Shown here: positions 1-8,661 of the stretch, piece by piece
How positions within the stretch are numbered: the stretch's first letter is position 1
How the letters are laid out: each line of letters starts with the position of its first letter
Origin: an uncultured bacterium
Lineage (GTDB): Bacteria > Hydrogenedentota > Hydrogenedentia > Hydrogenedentales > Hydrogenedentaceae
DNA: 53,071 nt
Direction of reading: 5' to 3'
Assembly: GCA_938014335.1 (NCBI GenBank)
Contig: CALLRP010000054.1
Location: 1 to 53,071 of the forward strand
Notes under the pieces: generated by a model
What the model was told of the DNA's origin: nothing
The model's input: the letters and a program-made list of their open reading frames with translations, nothing else
Databases searched by the model: none
Made by a program: the position numbers and the translations under genes

Positions 1-506
1 TTTATCTTTTCAGTATAAATTTCCATCTCCACATAGGGGTTAATATCTTGTATAACTTCTTTTATTGCTTCGGTTTTATACATCCCAATATGTTTTACAG
101 AATATTGTTGTCTATTTAGATTACTCGGTTCTATAACATCAAAATCTACCAGAATTAATTTTCCTATTCCAATACGAGCCAGAGCAATTGCTACAGTAGA
201 ACCTAAACCACCTAAGCCTGCAATCCCCACAATACTTTTTTTTACTTTCTCGTGGACTCCAGGGGTATGTCTTGCTACCATTAAAAATTCCAATTCTGTT
301 CGAGAGGGTATTTCTCCCCGTCTAATTAGTGCAATTCGGTCTTTATTATTTACCGATTGTTTTAGGTCATTTTCATTGTTTACAGGGAAACCGTTCCATA
401 TTACTATATCTGCATTAGGTTTATACCTTTGTTTTATATCCAGCAAAGTGGTTCCTGATAGGACTTCACATTCACTTTCATTTATGAAGACATGTATTTT
501 ATCCAT
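1..506 (-). CDS. thiF: ThiS-ThiF fusion adenylyltransferase (3' part missing)
   Basis: This gene runs off the left edge and no stop is seen; about 168 codons are present from an ATG at 506. Residues 1-65 look like a ThiS/ubiquitin-like fold ending in IRRGEIPS. The E1-type domain follows: ARHTPGVHEK, then the nucleotide-binding loop GIAGLGGLGS, then LVDFDVIEPSNLNRQQY. This order matches the ThiF family in which a ThiS-like domain precedes the adenylyltransferase. Such enzymes adenylate the C-terminus of the sulfur carrier ThiS for thiazole synthesis in thiamine biosynthesis. The fused N-terminal domain has no visible C-terminal GG, so it probably does not act as the sulfur carrier itself. The start lies 2 bp after the permease stop, so it is probably the last-known member of the same operon. 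A MoeB-like role cannot be excluded because the C-terminus is missing. Confidence 0.85.
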   Translation of the reverse strand, partial: MDKIHVFINESECEVLSGTTLLDIKQRYKPNADIVIWNGFPVNNENDLKQSVNNKDRIALIRRGEIPSRTELEFLMVARHTPGVHEKVKKSIVGIAGLGGLGSTVAIALARIGIGKLILVDFDVIEPSNLNRQQYSVKHIGMYKTEAIKEVIQDINPYVEMEIYTEKI

Positions 507-508
507 TT

Positions 509-1465
509 TTATACTTCTTTGCGGAACAATTTTATTCTTCCACGGTAGGTATCAATAATAACGGCTAATATGATAACCATTCCTGTTATCACTCGTTTCC
601 ATGGTTCCGGAACGCTAATTTGCACAAGTCCTACTTCTAATGTGGCAATAATAATAACACCTAACATTGTTCCTAGAATGGACCCTTTTCCCCCACTCAA
701 GCTGTTTCCTCCAATTACAGCGGCAGCAATTGCAGATAATTCATAACCAATTCCTGCATTGGGGTCAGACGAACTTAATCTTGCACAATGAAGTAAGCCT
801 CCAAGTGAAGCCATGAATCCGGAAAGAATATAAACACTCAATAATACCTTTCTGACATTAATACCTGACAAATGTGCCGTTTCTTCTTTTGCTCCAATTG
901 CAAAGCAATGCCTTCCCCAAGGAGTATAAATCATTAAAAAATGGACCAATAAAACAACTATCATTGCTAATAACAGAGGGAAGCGAACTCCCATCAAATG
1001 AGGTTCTGAAATGATGTCTAATTTTGAACTTAAATATTGTGTAATTGAATTTGTAAAAAGGTATGTCAAACCTCTTCCCGCTTCTAACATACCTAATGTT
1101 ACGATAAAAGCAGGGATATGCCATTGAGTAATTATAAAGCCATTGATAAAACCACAAATTATCCCAATAAGAAAACACGCAAAAATGGATATTGGGAGAG
1201 AATAATTCTTCGTCAATAAAATACCTAAAAAAGCACCCGATAAACCTAAGACAGAGCCTACGGATAAATCAATACCTCCGATAATTAAAACTACAGACAT
1301 ACCTGTGGCTAAAAGGAGTATATGAGGGATCTGGTTAAGAATAGTAATAAATGTAGAGTAAGTAAAAAAATATTGAGATTTTAAGCTAAAAAAAACAATT
1401 AGAAATAAGAGGGCTACTAAAAGACCTACTTGTTCTTTAATAAAATTAATTATACTTCGTTTCAT
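509..1465 (-). CDS. Ribose/sugar ABC transporter permease (RbsC type)
   Basis: This 318-residue inner-membrane protein has the hydrophobic pattern of the BPD_transp_2 (RbsC/XylH/AraH) permease family, with about 8-10 membrane segments. Family landmarks include VLIIGGIDLSVGSVLGLSG after the second helix, the segment around FIVTLGMLEAGRGLTYL, and a C-terminal block with AAAVIGGNSLSGGKGS. It forms the membrane channel of a sugar importer. It lies 16 bp downstream of the gene for the matching sugar-binding lipoprotein and 2 bp upstream of the ThiF fusion. No ATP-binding subunit (RbsA type) is encoded in the visible part of the operon. The sugar cannot be deduced; pentose or hexose uptake is likely, since zwf heads the operon. 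Confidence 0.93.
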   Translation of the reverse strand: MKRSIINFIKEQVGLLVALLFLIVFFSLKSQYFFTYSTFITILNQIPHILLLATGMSVVLIIGGIDLSVGSVLGLSGAFLGILLTKNYSLPISIFACFLIGIICGFINGFIITQWHIPAFIVTLGMLEAGRGLTYLFTNSITQYLSSKLDIISEPHLMGVRFPLLLAMIVVLLVHFLMIYTPWGRHCFAIGAKEETAHLSGINVRKVLLSVYILSGFMASLGGLLHCARLSSSDPNAGIGYELSAIAAAVIGGNSLSGGKGSILGTMLGVIIIATLEVGLVQISVPEPWKRVITGMVIILAVIIDTYRGRIKLFRKEV

Positions 1466-1481
1466 AGTGAGTTTTATTTAT

Positions 1482-2438
1482 TTATAATTTTATAATTAAA
1501 TCCACCGGTGTCTCTTTATCTTCTGGAATTGTACCCGTTTTTAAGCATTCTAATGCATATTCAATACCATATACAGCCAATTGGTCTGCATGTTGGTCTG
1601 CTGTGGCTAAAAGCTCGCCTTTTTGCACCAGTTCGTTTGCAGCAGAAATATTATCAAAGCCTACCACTTTTACCTTGTCCATGAAGTTTCCTGCTTTCAA
1701 CGCAGAAATGGCTCCTAAAGCCATGCTGTCATTGGCGCAGAAAATACCTTTTATATCTGGTTTTTCAGTCATTAGTGCAGAAACGACTTTATTTGCTTTT
1801 GACATTTCCCAATCGCCATTTTCATCAGCAACGAGATTTAATCCTTTTTCTTTAATTGCATCTAAAAAACCTAATTTTCTTTGAATAGCGTTATAAGCGG
1901 TGGGAACTCCATTGATTACCGCAACAGGGTCACCGGGCTGTAATCGCTCCGCGAGATATACTCCTACGGTTTTTGCCCCTTTACGATTATCCGGTCCTAC
2001 GAAGGGGATTTTTATTTCGTTTTGTTGAAGTATTTCTGCATCAAGGCGGTTATCTATATTAATAACAATGATACCTTCCTTCATGGCTCTTTTACATATA
2101 GGGACTAATGCTTTGGAATCTGCTGGTGCGATAACAATAGCATCTACTTTTTGTCCTATCATGGTTTCCATAAGTTGTACTTGACGGTTGATGTCTAATT
2201 CATCTTTAATCCCTTCTACAATTAAATCATAATCAGATGAATGTGCCTGATGATGTTTACGAGCCCCTTCTTCCATCGTCTTGAAAAATTCATTAGCAAG
2301 GGATTTCATAATCAACGCTATGCGAGGTTTTTTATTTGTCTTCTCTTTTTCTTTGTTGTCTGCTGTTTTGCTACAGGATAAACTTGAAAAACACAAGATT
2401 GATACAATAAGCAAAATTGTCAAATAATTAATTTTCAT
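1482..2438 (-). CDS. Sugar-binding lipoprotein of ABC importer (RbsB type)
   Basis: This 318-residue protein begins with a lipoprotein-like signal (hydrophobic stretch then SSLSC, Cys22). The Peripla_BP_4 (RbsB-like) fold follows: PRIALIMKSLANEFFKTM at the first lobe, QVQLMETMIGQKVDAIVIAP, the hinge region VINIDNRL and the late segment FCANDSMALGAISAL. It should capture a monosaccharide and deliver it to the permease encoded 16 bp downstream. A clear ribosome binding site (AAGGAG) sits just before the ATG. The lipobox is imperfect, with S rather than L at -3, but another lipoprotein in this window ends similarly (FLSC), so this may be a lineage habit. The zwf gene ends 21 bp upstream. Ligand identity is unknown. 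Confidence 0.92.
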   Translation of the reverse strand: MKINYLTILLIVSILCFSSLSCSKTADNKEKEKTNKKPRIALIMKSLANEFFKTMEEGARKHHQAHSSDYDLIVEGIKDELDINRQVQLMETMIGQKVDAIVIAPADSKALVPICKRAMKEGIIVINIDNRLDAEILQQNEIKIPFVGPDNRKGAKTVGVYLAERLQPGDPVAVINGVPTAYNAIQRKLGFLDAIKEKGLNLVADENGDWEMSKANKVVSALMTEKPDIKGIFCANDSMALGAISALKAGNFMDKVKVVGFDNISAANELVQKGELLATADQHADQLAVYGIEYALECLKTGTIPEDKETPVDLIIKL

Positions 2439-2459
2439 TTTTTTTCTCCTTATTTGTAT

Positions 2460-3935
2460 TTACCACGCTGTTCCGTATTTACTTGCTAATAAATCAGCGG
2501 TATAAGGACCTTCAGAGCCGAAGGGATATATAACAGGTTGAATTCTCTTTTTTTCTAATTCTAATAATACAGGACTAAATATATCCCACGCTGATTCTAA
2601 TTCATCGGAACGAATGAACAAACTTTTATCACCGCGTATCACATCCAACAATAACAATTCGTAAGCGTCAGGGACACGCGATTCAAAAGCGGATTCGTAT
2701 GATAAGTCAAGATTGGACTCTCCCAACACGAGGGATAACCCGGGAATTTTGTTGACTATTTTTAAGGCTATCATTGCATCGGGTTGAACTTGAATTAATA
2801 ATTCGTTTGGAGTTAATTGGGGTGCGGTTTCGGCAAATATATTTCCGGGAACTTCTCGAAATTGTATTTTGATTTCAGTAGTCCGTTTGGAAAGTCCCTT
2901 CCCTGCTCGAATTAAGAAAGGGACACCATCCCATCTTCGATTTTTTATAAAAAGAGATACTGCGGCATAAGTAGGGGTAATGGAATCTTTGGGAACTCCT
3001 TCTTCATCACGATAGCCATGTTTCATTTCACATTTTTTACATTGTAGGATACCAGGTCCGTATTGTCCTACAACGAGTTGTGAGAGTGTTACAGGGGGAA
3101 TACATCTGAGAACTTTTACTTTTTCATCGCGGATATAATCGGCTTCTAATCGAATAGGTTGTTCCATACCGACCAATGCTAATATCTGAAGTAAATGGTT
3201 CTGCATCACATCGCGAATAATTCCGTATTCATCGAAATAACCTCCCCGTCCTTCAATTCCTATATCTTCCATCCATGAGATACGAACATTTTGTATATAT
3301 TGGCGATTCCAGAGAGGTTCTAATATCAAATTGGCAAAGCGGAGTATCATTAAATTTTGGATCACTTCTTTCGCAAGGTAATGGTCAATACGATATACCT
3401 GTTCCTCACGGAATACCTTTTGCAACCCTGCGGTTAATTCATCTGAACTCTCTCTATCTCTTCCAAAAGGTTTTTCAACTACAACCCGTGTCCATACCCC
3501 TTTTTCTTCTTGTGTGTGTATTAAATTGGAGTGAGCAAGAGCGTTTGAGACGGGAAGGAACAAAAAAGGAGGGATAGCAAGGTAATATATTTTATTAGAT
3601 AAATGTCCTTCTTCTAATTTACGAATTAAATCCCCCATTCTCTCATAATCTTGAAATGCATCATATTTGCCACGACAATAAAAACATTTCTTTAGAAACT
3701 CATCCATCTCGGAAAGAGGGATGTTTTCTTTTGCAATGAATGTTTTTACTTTATTCCGAAATATATCGTCATTCATTTCGGTGCGAGAGAATCCAATGAT
3801 TTGAAATCGTTCAGGTAATAATTTTTTCTGGAAAAGAGCATAGAATGCCGGGAATATTTTTCGTAAGGATAAATCTCCTGATGCTCCTATTACCACGATT
3901 GTTAAATCTTTTATGGAGGAGGTTTTATTTCCCAT
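2460..3935 (-). CDS. zwf: Glucose-6-phosphate 1-dehydrogenase
   Basis: This is a full-length 491-residue enzyme catalysing the first step of the oxidative pentose phosphate pathway (glucose-6-phosphate to 6-phosphogluconolactone, making NADPH). The N-terminal dinucleotide-binding motif GASGDLS is at residues 18-23, followed by RKIFPAFYAL. VVVEKPFGRD is at about 151-160, and the substrate/catalytic motif RIDHYLAKE is at 182-190, with one change (A for G) from the usual RIDHYLGKE. The C-terminal domain has the expected LIRAGKGL and Y-ELLLLDVIRGD blocks. It is the first gene of a minus-strand run with a sugar ABC importer downstream. The 147-bp gap to the divergent lipoprotein gene must hold its promoter. 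Confidence 0.97.
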   Translation of the reverse strand: MGNKTSSIKDLTIVVIGASGDLSLRKIFPAFYALFQKKLLPERFQIIGFSRTEMNDDIFRNKVKTFIAKENIPLSEMDEFLKKCFYCRGKYDAFQDYERMGDLIRKLEEGHLSNKIYYLAIPPFLFLPVSNALAHSNLIHTQEEKGVWTRVVVEKPFGRDRESSDELTAGLQKVFREEQVYRIDHYLAKEVIQNLMILRFANLILEPLWNRQYIQNVRISWMEDIGIEGRGGYFDEYGIIRDVMQNHLLQILALVGMEQPIRLEADYIRDEKVKVLRCIPPVTLSQLVVGQYGPGILQCKKCEMKHGYRDEEGVPKDSITPTYAAVSLFIKNRRWDGVPFLIRAGKGLSKRTTEIKIQFREVPGNIFAETAPQLTPNELLIQVQPDAMIALKIVNKIPGLSLVLGESNLDLSYESAFESRVPDAYELLLLDVIRGDKSLFIRSDELESAWDIFSPVLLELEKKRIQPVIYPFGSEGPYTADLLASKYGTAW

Positions 3936-4069
3936 AAATAAACCGAATCCTTTTTATTGTTAATTGGTAAATAAAATTATTACAATATCAACAAAATTTA
4001 GTTAAAATCATAACAAATATTATTCTATTTAGTGTAAAAACATGGTCTTTTTGATAAATAATATTTTAC

Positions 4070-4075
4070 AGGAGA
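4070..4075 (+). promoter_or_regulatory. Shine-Dalgarno site AGGAGA
   Basis: AGGAGA lies 7 bases before the ATG at 4083 and fixes the start of the unknown lipoprotein gene, just ahead of a typical lipoprotein signal. Confidence 0.8.
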
Positions 4076-4082
4076 AAATAAA

Positions 4083-5618
4083 ATGAAAAAAAGTGATATC
4101 GTTATTTATTCTCTAATCTTTATCATCTTACTGTCTTTTTTATCATGTAGTAAACAAGAAGAAAATAAACCTCTTAAAGAGACAGAAATTTTTGGTTCTC
4201 AAAAACATTTTCCAACACGAAATCTGCTCTCTTTTTTGCCTCAACCTGATGCCCTTGCTTTGGTCAGTCCATCTATAGAAAATATCGTAAATTCCTTTTT
4301 TAAAATAGATAATTTACGTAATAATGAAATGAGTAATTTATTAAAAAAAGATCCTACTTTGAGTTATATATTAAAGGAAGACAAAGAAAAGACTAAAGAG
4401 AATTTAAAATCCCTCGGGATAGATACGCTTCAACCTTGTGCATTTTTTTACACTTTAGATAAGGGATGGGAAGCTGTGATAAAGGGTGATAATATAGATG
4501 CTTTCGTGAAACTATTCCCAAATGTGAAGAAGACTACATTAAAAACATCCTGGTCATGGTTTATCACTGGAAAATTATCGGCATATTGGGATAGTAAATC
4601 TAAAATCGGTTTTACCGTACATAATGGACATATTTTTCTTTCAAATGATATAGGTCTAATTACTAAATCTATCGCAGGGAATACTCCTCCCCCATCATTT
4701 CATTATGGTTTAGATGGAAAACCTGTAATAAGTTCGGACGAGACTGTAATACTTCTATCTATTTCAGATGAATTAAAAACAATATTAAATAACCCTAAAC
4801 GGACTTTTGAGCCTACATGGCTAAAAGGATTGATTCTTGCTTTGGGAATAGATTTTGATGAAGTTTGTGCGGTTATTAATCCGGAAGATACTCTTCATGA
4901 GATTGCAATTGCAATTCGTCCGAAACAAGAATTAGTGAATAACCCAACAACCCAAAAATTAAAACTTTCTCAATTTTTACCTGAAAATTTTCTTATAAAT
5001 TTAGATCTTGCTTTAACGAATGGATTAAAAAATTTTTTGATGCAGTTAGCGAGATATGATTCATCCGGAGAATTAAAGAAAGATTTAGGTCGTGTTGTTT
5101 CTTTTGTTAATTCTCCATTATTTCAAGATGAGTTATCCATTGGAGTTTTACCTCCCCCCGATGGAAATATTCCCGATATCATTTTTATTACTATCTCTAA
5201 CCAGATTGATACATTAAAAAATTTATTGGGTATTGCGGCAAAACCTGATGAGTCTATCGGTGATTTCGATGTTTTAAGAGCCGATTTAGAACAATTTATA
5301 AAAGTTCCTGTTAGTTTATATATTGGATTAAAAGACCCGTATGTAGTTATAACAAACAAAAAAGAGCAACTAACTGATGTGATTAAGAAATTTTCTGAAA
5401 TTTCTCCAGAGGAAGATGCACAAAATATTTATAATGCCTGCCCATATGGTTTTGTTATTAATAATACAAATGCAATTAATACATTTTTTAGCAATAAACC
5501 GGACCTTTTGAAAATAGAAGTCATTGAAACTCTTTCAAGAATCTTACCCAATGTCCCTGAAATGTGTATGTATAACAATGAATCATGGTATCTTGTGAAG
5601 GTTAAGGTAAATATTTAA
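4083..5618 (+). CDS. Large exported lipoprotein of unknown function
   Basis: I do not recognise this 511-residue protein. It starts with a lysine-rich N-terminus and a hydrophobic stretch ending FLSC (Cys22), so it should be a lipid-anchored exported protein; the cysteine is followed by S-K, and the destination membrane is uncertain. The rest has no further membrane segment and alternates beta and helical stretches. The segment LLSFLPQPDALALVSPS at about 50-66 and long loops rich in K, D and N suggest a soluble multi-domain fold broadly like the DUF3352 type, but I cannot assign it. It is the first of three plus-strand genes; the next starts 13 bp after its stop. Confidence 0.75.
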   Translation: MKKSDIVIYSLIFIILLSFLSCSKQEENKPLKETEIFGSQKHFPTRNLLSFLPQPDALALVSPSIENIVNSFFKIDNLRNNEMSNLLKKDPTLSYILKEDKEKTKENLKSLGIDTLQPCAFFYTLDKGWEAVIKGDNIDAFVKLFPNVKKTTLKTSWSWFITGKLSAYWDSKSKIGFTVHNGHIFLSNDIGLITKSIAGNTPPPSFHYGLDGKPVISSDETVILLSISDELKTILNNPKRTFEPTWLKGLILALGIDFDEVCAVINPEDTLHEIAIAIRPKQELVNNPTTQKLKLSQFLPENFLINLDLALTNGLKNFLMQLARYDSSGELKKDLGRVVSFVNSPLFQDELSIGVLPPPDGNIPDIIFITISNQIDTLKNLLGIAAKPDESIGDFDVLRADLEQFIKVPVSLYIGLKDPYVVITNKKEQLTDVIKKFSEISPEEDAQNIYNACPYGFVINNTNAINTFFSNKPDLLKIEVIETLSRILPNVPEMCMYNNESWYLVKVKVNI

Positions 5619-5631
5619 TTTAGTTATAACT

Positions 5632-6015
5632 ATGCAAAAAGGAAAAGAAATCTTAATATGCAGTGAGGGCTTAACCCTAACAGGGGTCTTAAATTCTTCT
5701 CCCACTTCAGACAAATTATGGGAAAAACTTCCTATAAAATCGGTCGTCCACAGATGGGGAAATGAAATATATTTTGAAGTGCCTGTAAAAACCCAATTAG
5801 AAGAAAATGCTACAAATGTTGTTCCACCAGGAACTATTTGTTTTTGGGTAGAAGGGAATTCTGTAGCCATACCTTTTGGTAGGACGCCTGTTTCCATAGG
5901 AGATGAATGTAGACTTGTAACTGATGTAAACATTATTGGAAATATAAAAGATTCTCTTGAACTTCTATTTTTAGTAAGAGAAAATACCGAAATCGAAATT
6001 CGGAAATTTGAATAG
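5632..6015 (+). CDS. Cyclophilin-like fold protein (TM1367/DUF369-like)
   Basis: This small soluble protein of 127 residues matches the cyclophilin-like family of COG2164/PF04126. The recognisable signature is HRWGNEIYFEVPV near residues 43-55, then PGTICFWVEGNSVAIPFGRTPVS at about 65-87. The family adopts a cyclophilin-like beta barrel, but members lack the peptidyl-prolyl isomerase active-site set, and their biochemical role is not established. The gene lies between the unknown lipoprotein and a membrane-anchored helical-repeat protein with short gaps. That suggests co-transcription, but the neighbours give no functional hint. Confidence 0.85.
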   Translation: MQKGKEILICSEGLTLTGVLNSSPTSDKLWEKLPIKSVVHRWGNEIYFEVPVKTQLEENATNVVPPGTICFWVEGNSVAIPFGRTPVSIGDECRLVTDVNIIGNIKDSLELLFLVRENTEIEIRKFE

Positions 6016-6045
6016 TAATACAATAGATTTTTGGGAGATATAACA

Positions 6046-6909
6046 TTGAAGATTGTTGATTGGTACTGGAATGATTTTTTAGGTAAGATTATTTCCACAG
6101 TAGAGGATATTGTCGGGTATGAACTTATAGAACCTTGGGCTCCGATAATTGTAAAAGGAGCAATAACTTTTTTTATTCTATTGTTGTTTTATGAAATCTA
6201 CCTTCGAATGAGCCGATTCTGGCGAAGAAGAAAATTTATTTCCGAAAGTACTCCTGTGGTTCCTCCTTCGTCAGAAACAGTAGATAAAAATTCAGAATTT
6301 ATTCAACAACTTGAATCTCTAAAAGCACCTCAACAAACTATCGAGAGACTAAAAAAGGAAAAGAAATATGAGCAGTTGGGGGAAGTGTATGTTTCTATGC
6401 AGAAATATAAAGAAGCAGGTTGGGCATTTGAAAAGGCAGGGATATTGAAACGGTCTGCTACGGAATATGCAAAGGCAGGTTATACAGAATATGCAGCGAA
6501 ACTTTTAATAAAAGCGAATGAACCTCAACAGGCTGTTCAGTTATTGGTAAGTATTGGGAAAACGAAAAAAGCTGGGAAATGGATGGAAAAGCAAGGGATG
6601 TTAGACACTGCCAGTTTTTTATGGTGGGAAGCGGGATATTATAAAAGGGCTGTTTTATTGTGGTTAAAATGGATAGATACCCTTTCCAATAAAACCCAGG
6701 AGAAATCGGTTTTCTTTAATAAAATCATTCAGTATATATATAAAGATGGAATTGATAATATCCCCGAAAAATATAGAAAATCCTTGTTAGAACTGTTAAG
6801 TCAACAGATGATTTTAGAGAAGAGATATGACCTTGCCGTTGACTTATTAAGAAAATGTGGAGAACACCAAAAAGCGGAACGGCTATTACAACAATTAACA
6901 AGAAGGTAA
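6046..6909 (+). CDS. Membrane-anchored TPR-like helical-repeat protein
   Basis: I place the start at TTG 6046 because GGGAG at 6033-6037 sits 8 bases ahead of it, although the frame is open from an earlier TTG at 6031. The 287-residue product has one strong membrane segment (about residues 40-60, IVKGAITFFILLLFYEIYL) followed by a basic stop-transfer patch. A long series of degenerate helical hairpins follows, resembling TPR or soft-solenoid repeats (for example EVYVSMQKYKEAGWAFEKAG and repeated AGYTEYAA/AGYYKRAV units). The cytoplasmic solenoid probably scaffolds partner proteins. No enzyme domain is visible. The gene ends 10 bp from the converging DUF4129-like gene. Confidence 0.7.
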   Translation: MKIVDWYWNDFLGKIISTVEDIVGYELIEPWAPIIVKGAITFFILLLFYEIYLRMSRFWRRRKFISESTPVVPPSSETVDKNSEFIQQLESLKAPQQTIERLKKEKKYEQLGEVYVSMQKYKEAGWAFEKAGILKRSATEYAKAGYTEYAAKLLIKANEPQQAVQLLVSIGKTKKAGKWMEKQGMLDTASFLWWEAGYYKRAVLLWLKWIDTLSNKTQEKSVFFNKIIQYIYKDGIDNIPEKYRKSLLELLSQQMILEKRYDLAVDLLRKCGEHQKAERLLQQLTRR

Positions 6910-6919
6910 AAACATTTTA

Positions 6920-8659
6920 TTAATAAACAACTCTTTGTCTAACCCGATTGTAAGACATCCAGAATTTGCGGAGACGGTCTAATATTTTTTCATCAAATAC
7001 CACAGGGGAAAAAACAGCCACTTGATAAAGCTGGGTAATTTCTTCTATTTCCTCACGCAATACTTCTAAACTTTGAGGTAAGTTTTTCAAAAATTCGAGA
7101 GGCGTTTCGCTAGGTTTTTTCGGGACACCTAAATCTTCTGCTAAAGCACAGAGGGCTAAATAAGCATACTCAATATGTTCATTCGGACTATTTTTTTTGC
7201 TCATTTCGGGATGAGAAAGGGAATTTACGAATTTAATTGATTTTGATTGGCTGGAAGAAATTTTTTTTCTTATTTTCAAGGATTTAGGTGTACGCTCTAA
7301 AAACCTCTTCAACCACCCAAAACCAATCTTCCCTTTTTGCACCGATACTCTAACCCATTCAACGAATAGTCCTTTTAACGCTTGAAATATAATCCATATA
7401 CTGACCATCACAAGAATAGTGACAACTACATACCCTAATTTTTGGAGTATCATTTGCTGTTGCCAAATTTCTACGGGTGTTGCTACAACAGGACTTAACT
7501 GAAATGTATCTCCTCGAACCCAAGGGTCAGGTTTATGTTCTGCGACATAGAAAGGTTTTGGTAACTCAGGTAATGGGAGATAAACAGAACATACCATAGC
7601 AATAAAAATAATGAAGATACCTGCCAATACCCATGTAATTCCTAAAAGAGAGGGAACGGAAATTTTACGCATTTTATAATATTCTCTAAGTCCTCCTAAA
7701 CTTGTCATGACAAGAAGTAGAGTGGCAGAGAATACATATAATACAAGATAAAACCATCCTCCGTTTACTATTTTTTGACCTCCGTTCACAAGGATACGGA
7801 GTCCAAAGGAAAATATACCCATAACAGGGATACTAAAGAATAATATTGAAATACCGGCAGGGATTTTTGATAGTTGTTCTCCAAATCCTATAATGTTGAA
7901 TGTTATATCTTTGGTGGAAGGGTCTTTGAATTTTAGTTGTGTCGGGTCTACGGCTTCCAATTCATAAAATAAATCGGATTCTCGTGTGGTTGTGATTTTC
8001 TTTGTTTTATGTTCTCTGCTTTTTTCTACTGCTTTGCTTATGCTGGTGGTGATGCCTATCTCTGCTGCACTTAAGTTTTCGTCAATACAACATTCATAAG
8101 TTATTCGGTTCGTGAGCCACCATAGAAAAATTACCACACCCATGTTCGTTAAAAAAGCCAGGAAATTATTTCCTGTAACAAGGTTGTAGATGACTGACCC
8201 TGTTCCATACATAGAAGTACTAACCATAACATAAAGGCTTATTACTAAACCTAATCCGAAACCATACATAACTCCATCTTCTATACTTTCGGTAGCGAAG
8301 ATTCTATTTACTGCTACAATTCCTAATACAAGGGAAAAAGCCACTATCCGTAGATTACTATCGTTAACTGCCGTGTAGATGTATCGGACATCCAGTAAAA
8401 AAAATACAACTGACCCCACTAATACTAAAATCAAAAAGGGATTGATAAAACTAAGCAGTGTATCAGTAAGTGTCCAATTTGTTTTGAAATCGGTTACTTC
8501 GATTTTTTTGTTTTTTGTATGATTTATGTCTAAAAAATCTTCGCGAACAGGAATTCGTGGCGGTGGAACAGTTTCATCACCCATTTTTTCAAAAGAGGGC
8601 TCTTCTTTTTTTTCGTTCCATGATAAACTACCATCTTCCATCCACTCTGGAATTCGCAT
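6920..8659 (-). CDS. Polytopic membrane protein with C-terminal DUF4129-like domain
   Basis: The 579-residue product has a hydrophilic N-terminus of about 65 residues, then roughly ten membrane helices between residues 70 and 435. A cytoplasmic C-terminal region follows. Its last about 90 residues (LALCALAEDLGVPKKPSETP ... LYQVAVFS) match the DUF4129 pattern: a short helix, P-x-ETP-x-E-F, then a tyrosine-containing helix. DUF4129 proteins commonly sit with MoxR ATPases, DUF58 proteins and transglutaminase-like proteases. Here the partner DUF58 gene lies immediately upstream (2 bp gap), but no MoxR or transglutaminase gene is adjacent. The molecular function is unknown; a role in envelope assembly is inferred from family context. 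Confidence 0.8.
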   Translation of the reverse strand: MRIPEWMEDGSLSWNEKKEEPSFEKMGDETVPPPRIPVREDFLDINHTKNKKIEVTDFKTNWTLTDTLLSFINPFLILVLVGSVVFFLLDVRYIYTAVNDSNLRIVAFSLVLGIVAVNRIFATESIEDGVMYGFGLGLVISLYVMVSTSMYGTGSVIYNLVTGNNFLAFLTNMGVVIFLWWLTNRITYECCIDENLSAAEIGITTSISKAVEKSREHKTKKITTTRESDLFYELEAVDPTQLKFKDPSTKDITFNIIGFGEQLSKIPAGISILFFSIPVMGIFSFGLRILVNGGQKIVNGGWFYLVLYVFSATLLLVMTSLGGLREYYKMRKISVPSLLGITWVLAGIFIIFIAMVCSVYLPLPELPKPFYVAEHKPDPWVRGDTFQLSPVVATPVEIWQQQMILQKLGYVVVTILVMVSIWIIFQALKGLFVEWVRVSVQKGKIGFGWLKRFLERTPKSLKIRKKISSSQSKSIKFVNSLSHPEMSKKNSPNEHIEYAYLALCALAEDLGVPKKPSETPLEFLKNLPQSLEVLREEIEEITQLYQVAVFSPVVFDEKILDRLRKFWMSYNRVRQRVVY

Positions 8660-8661
8660 CG

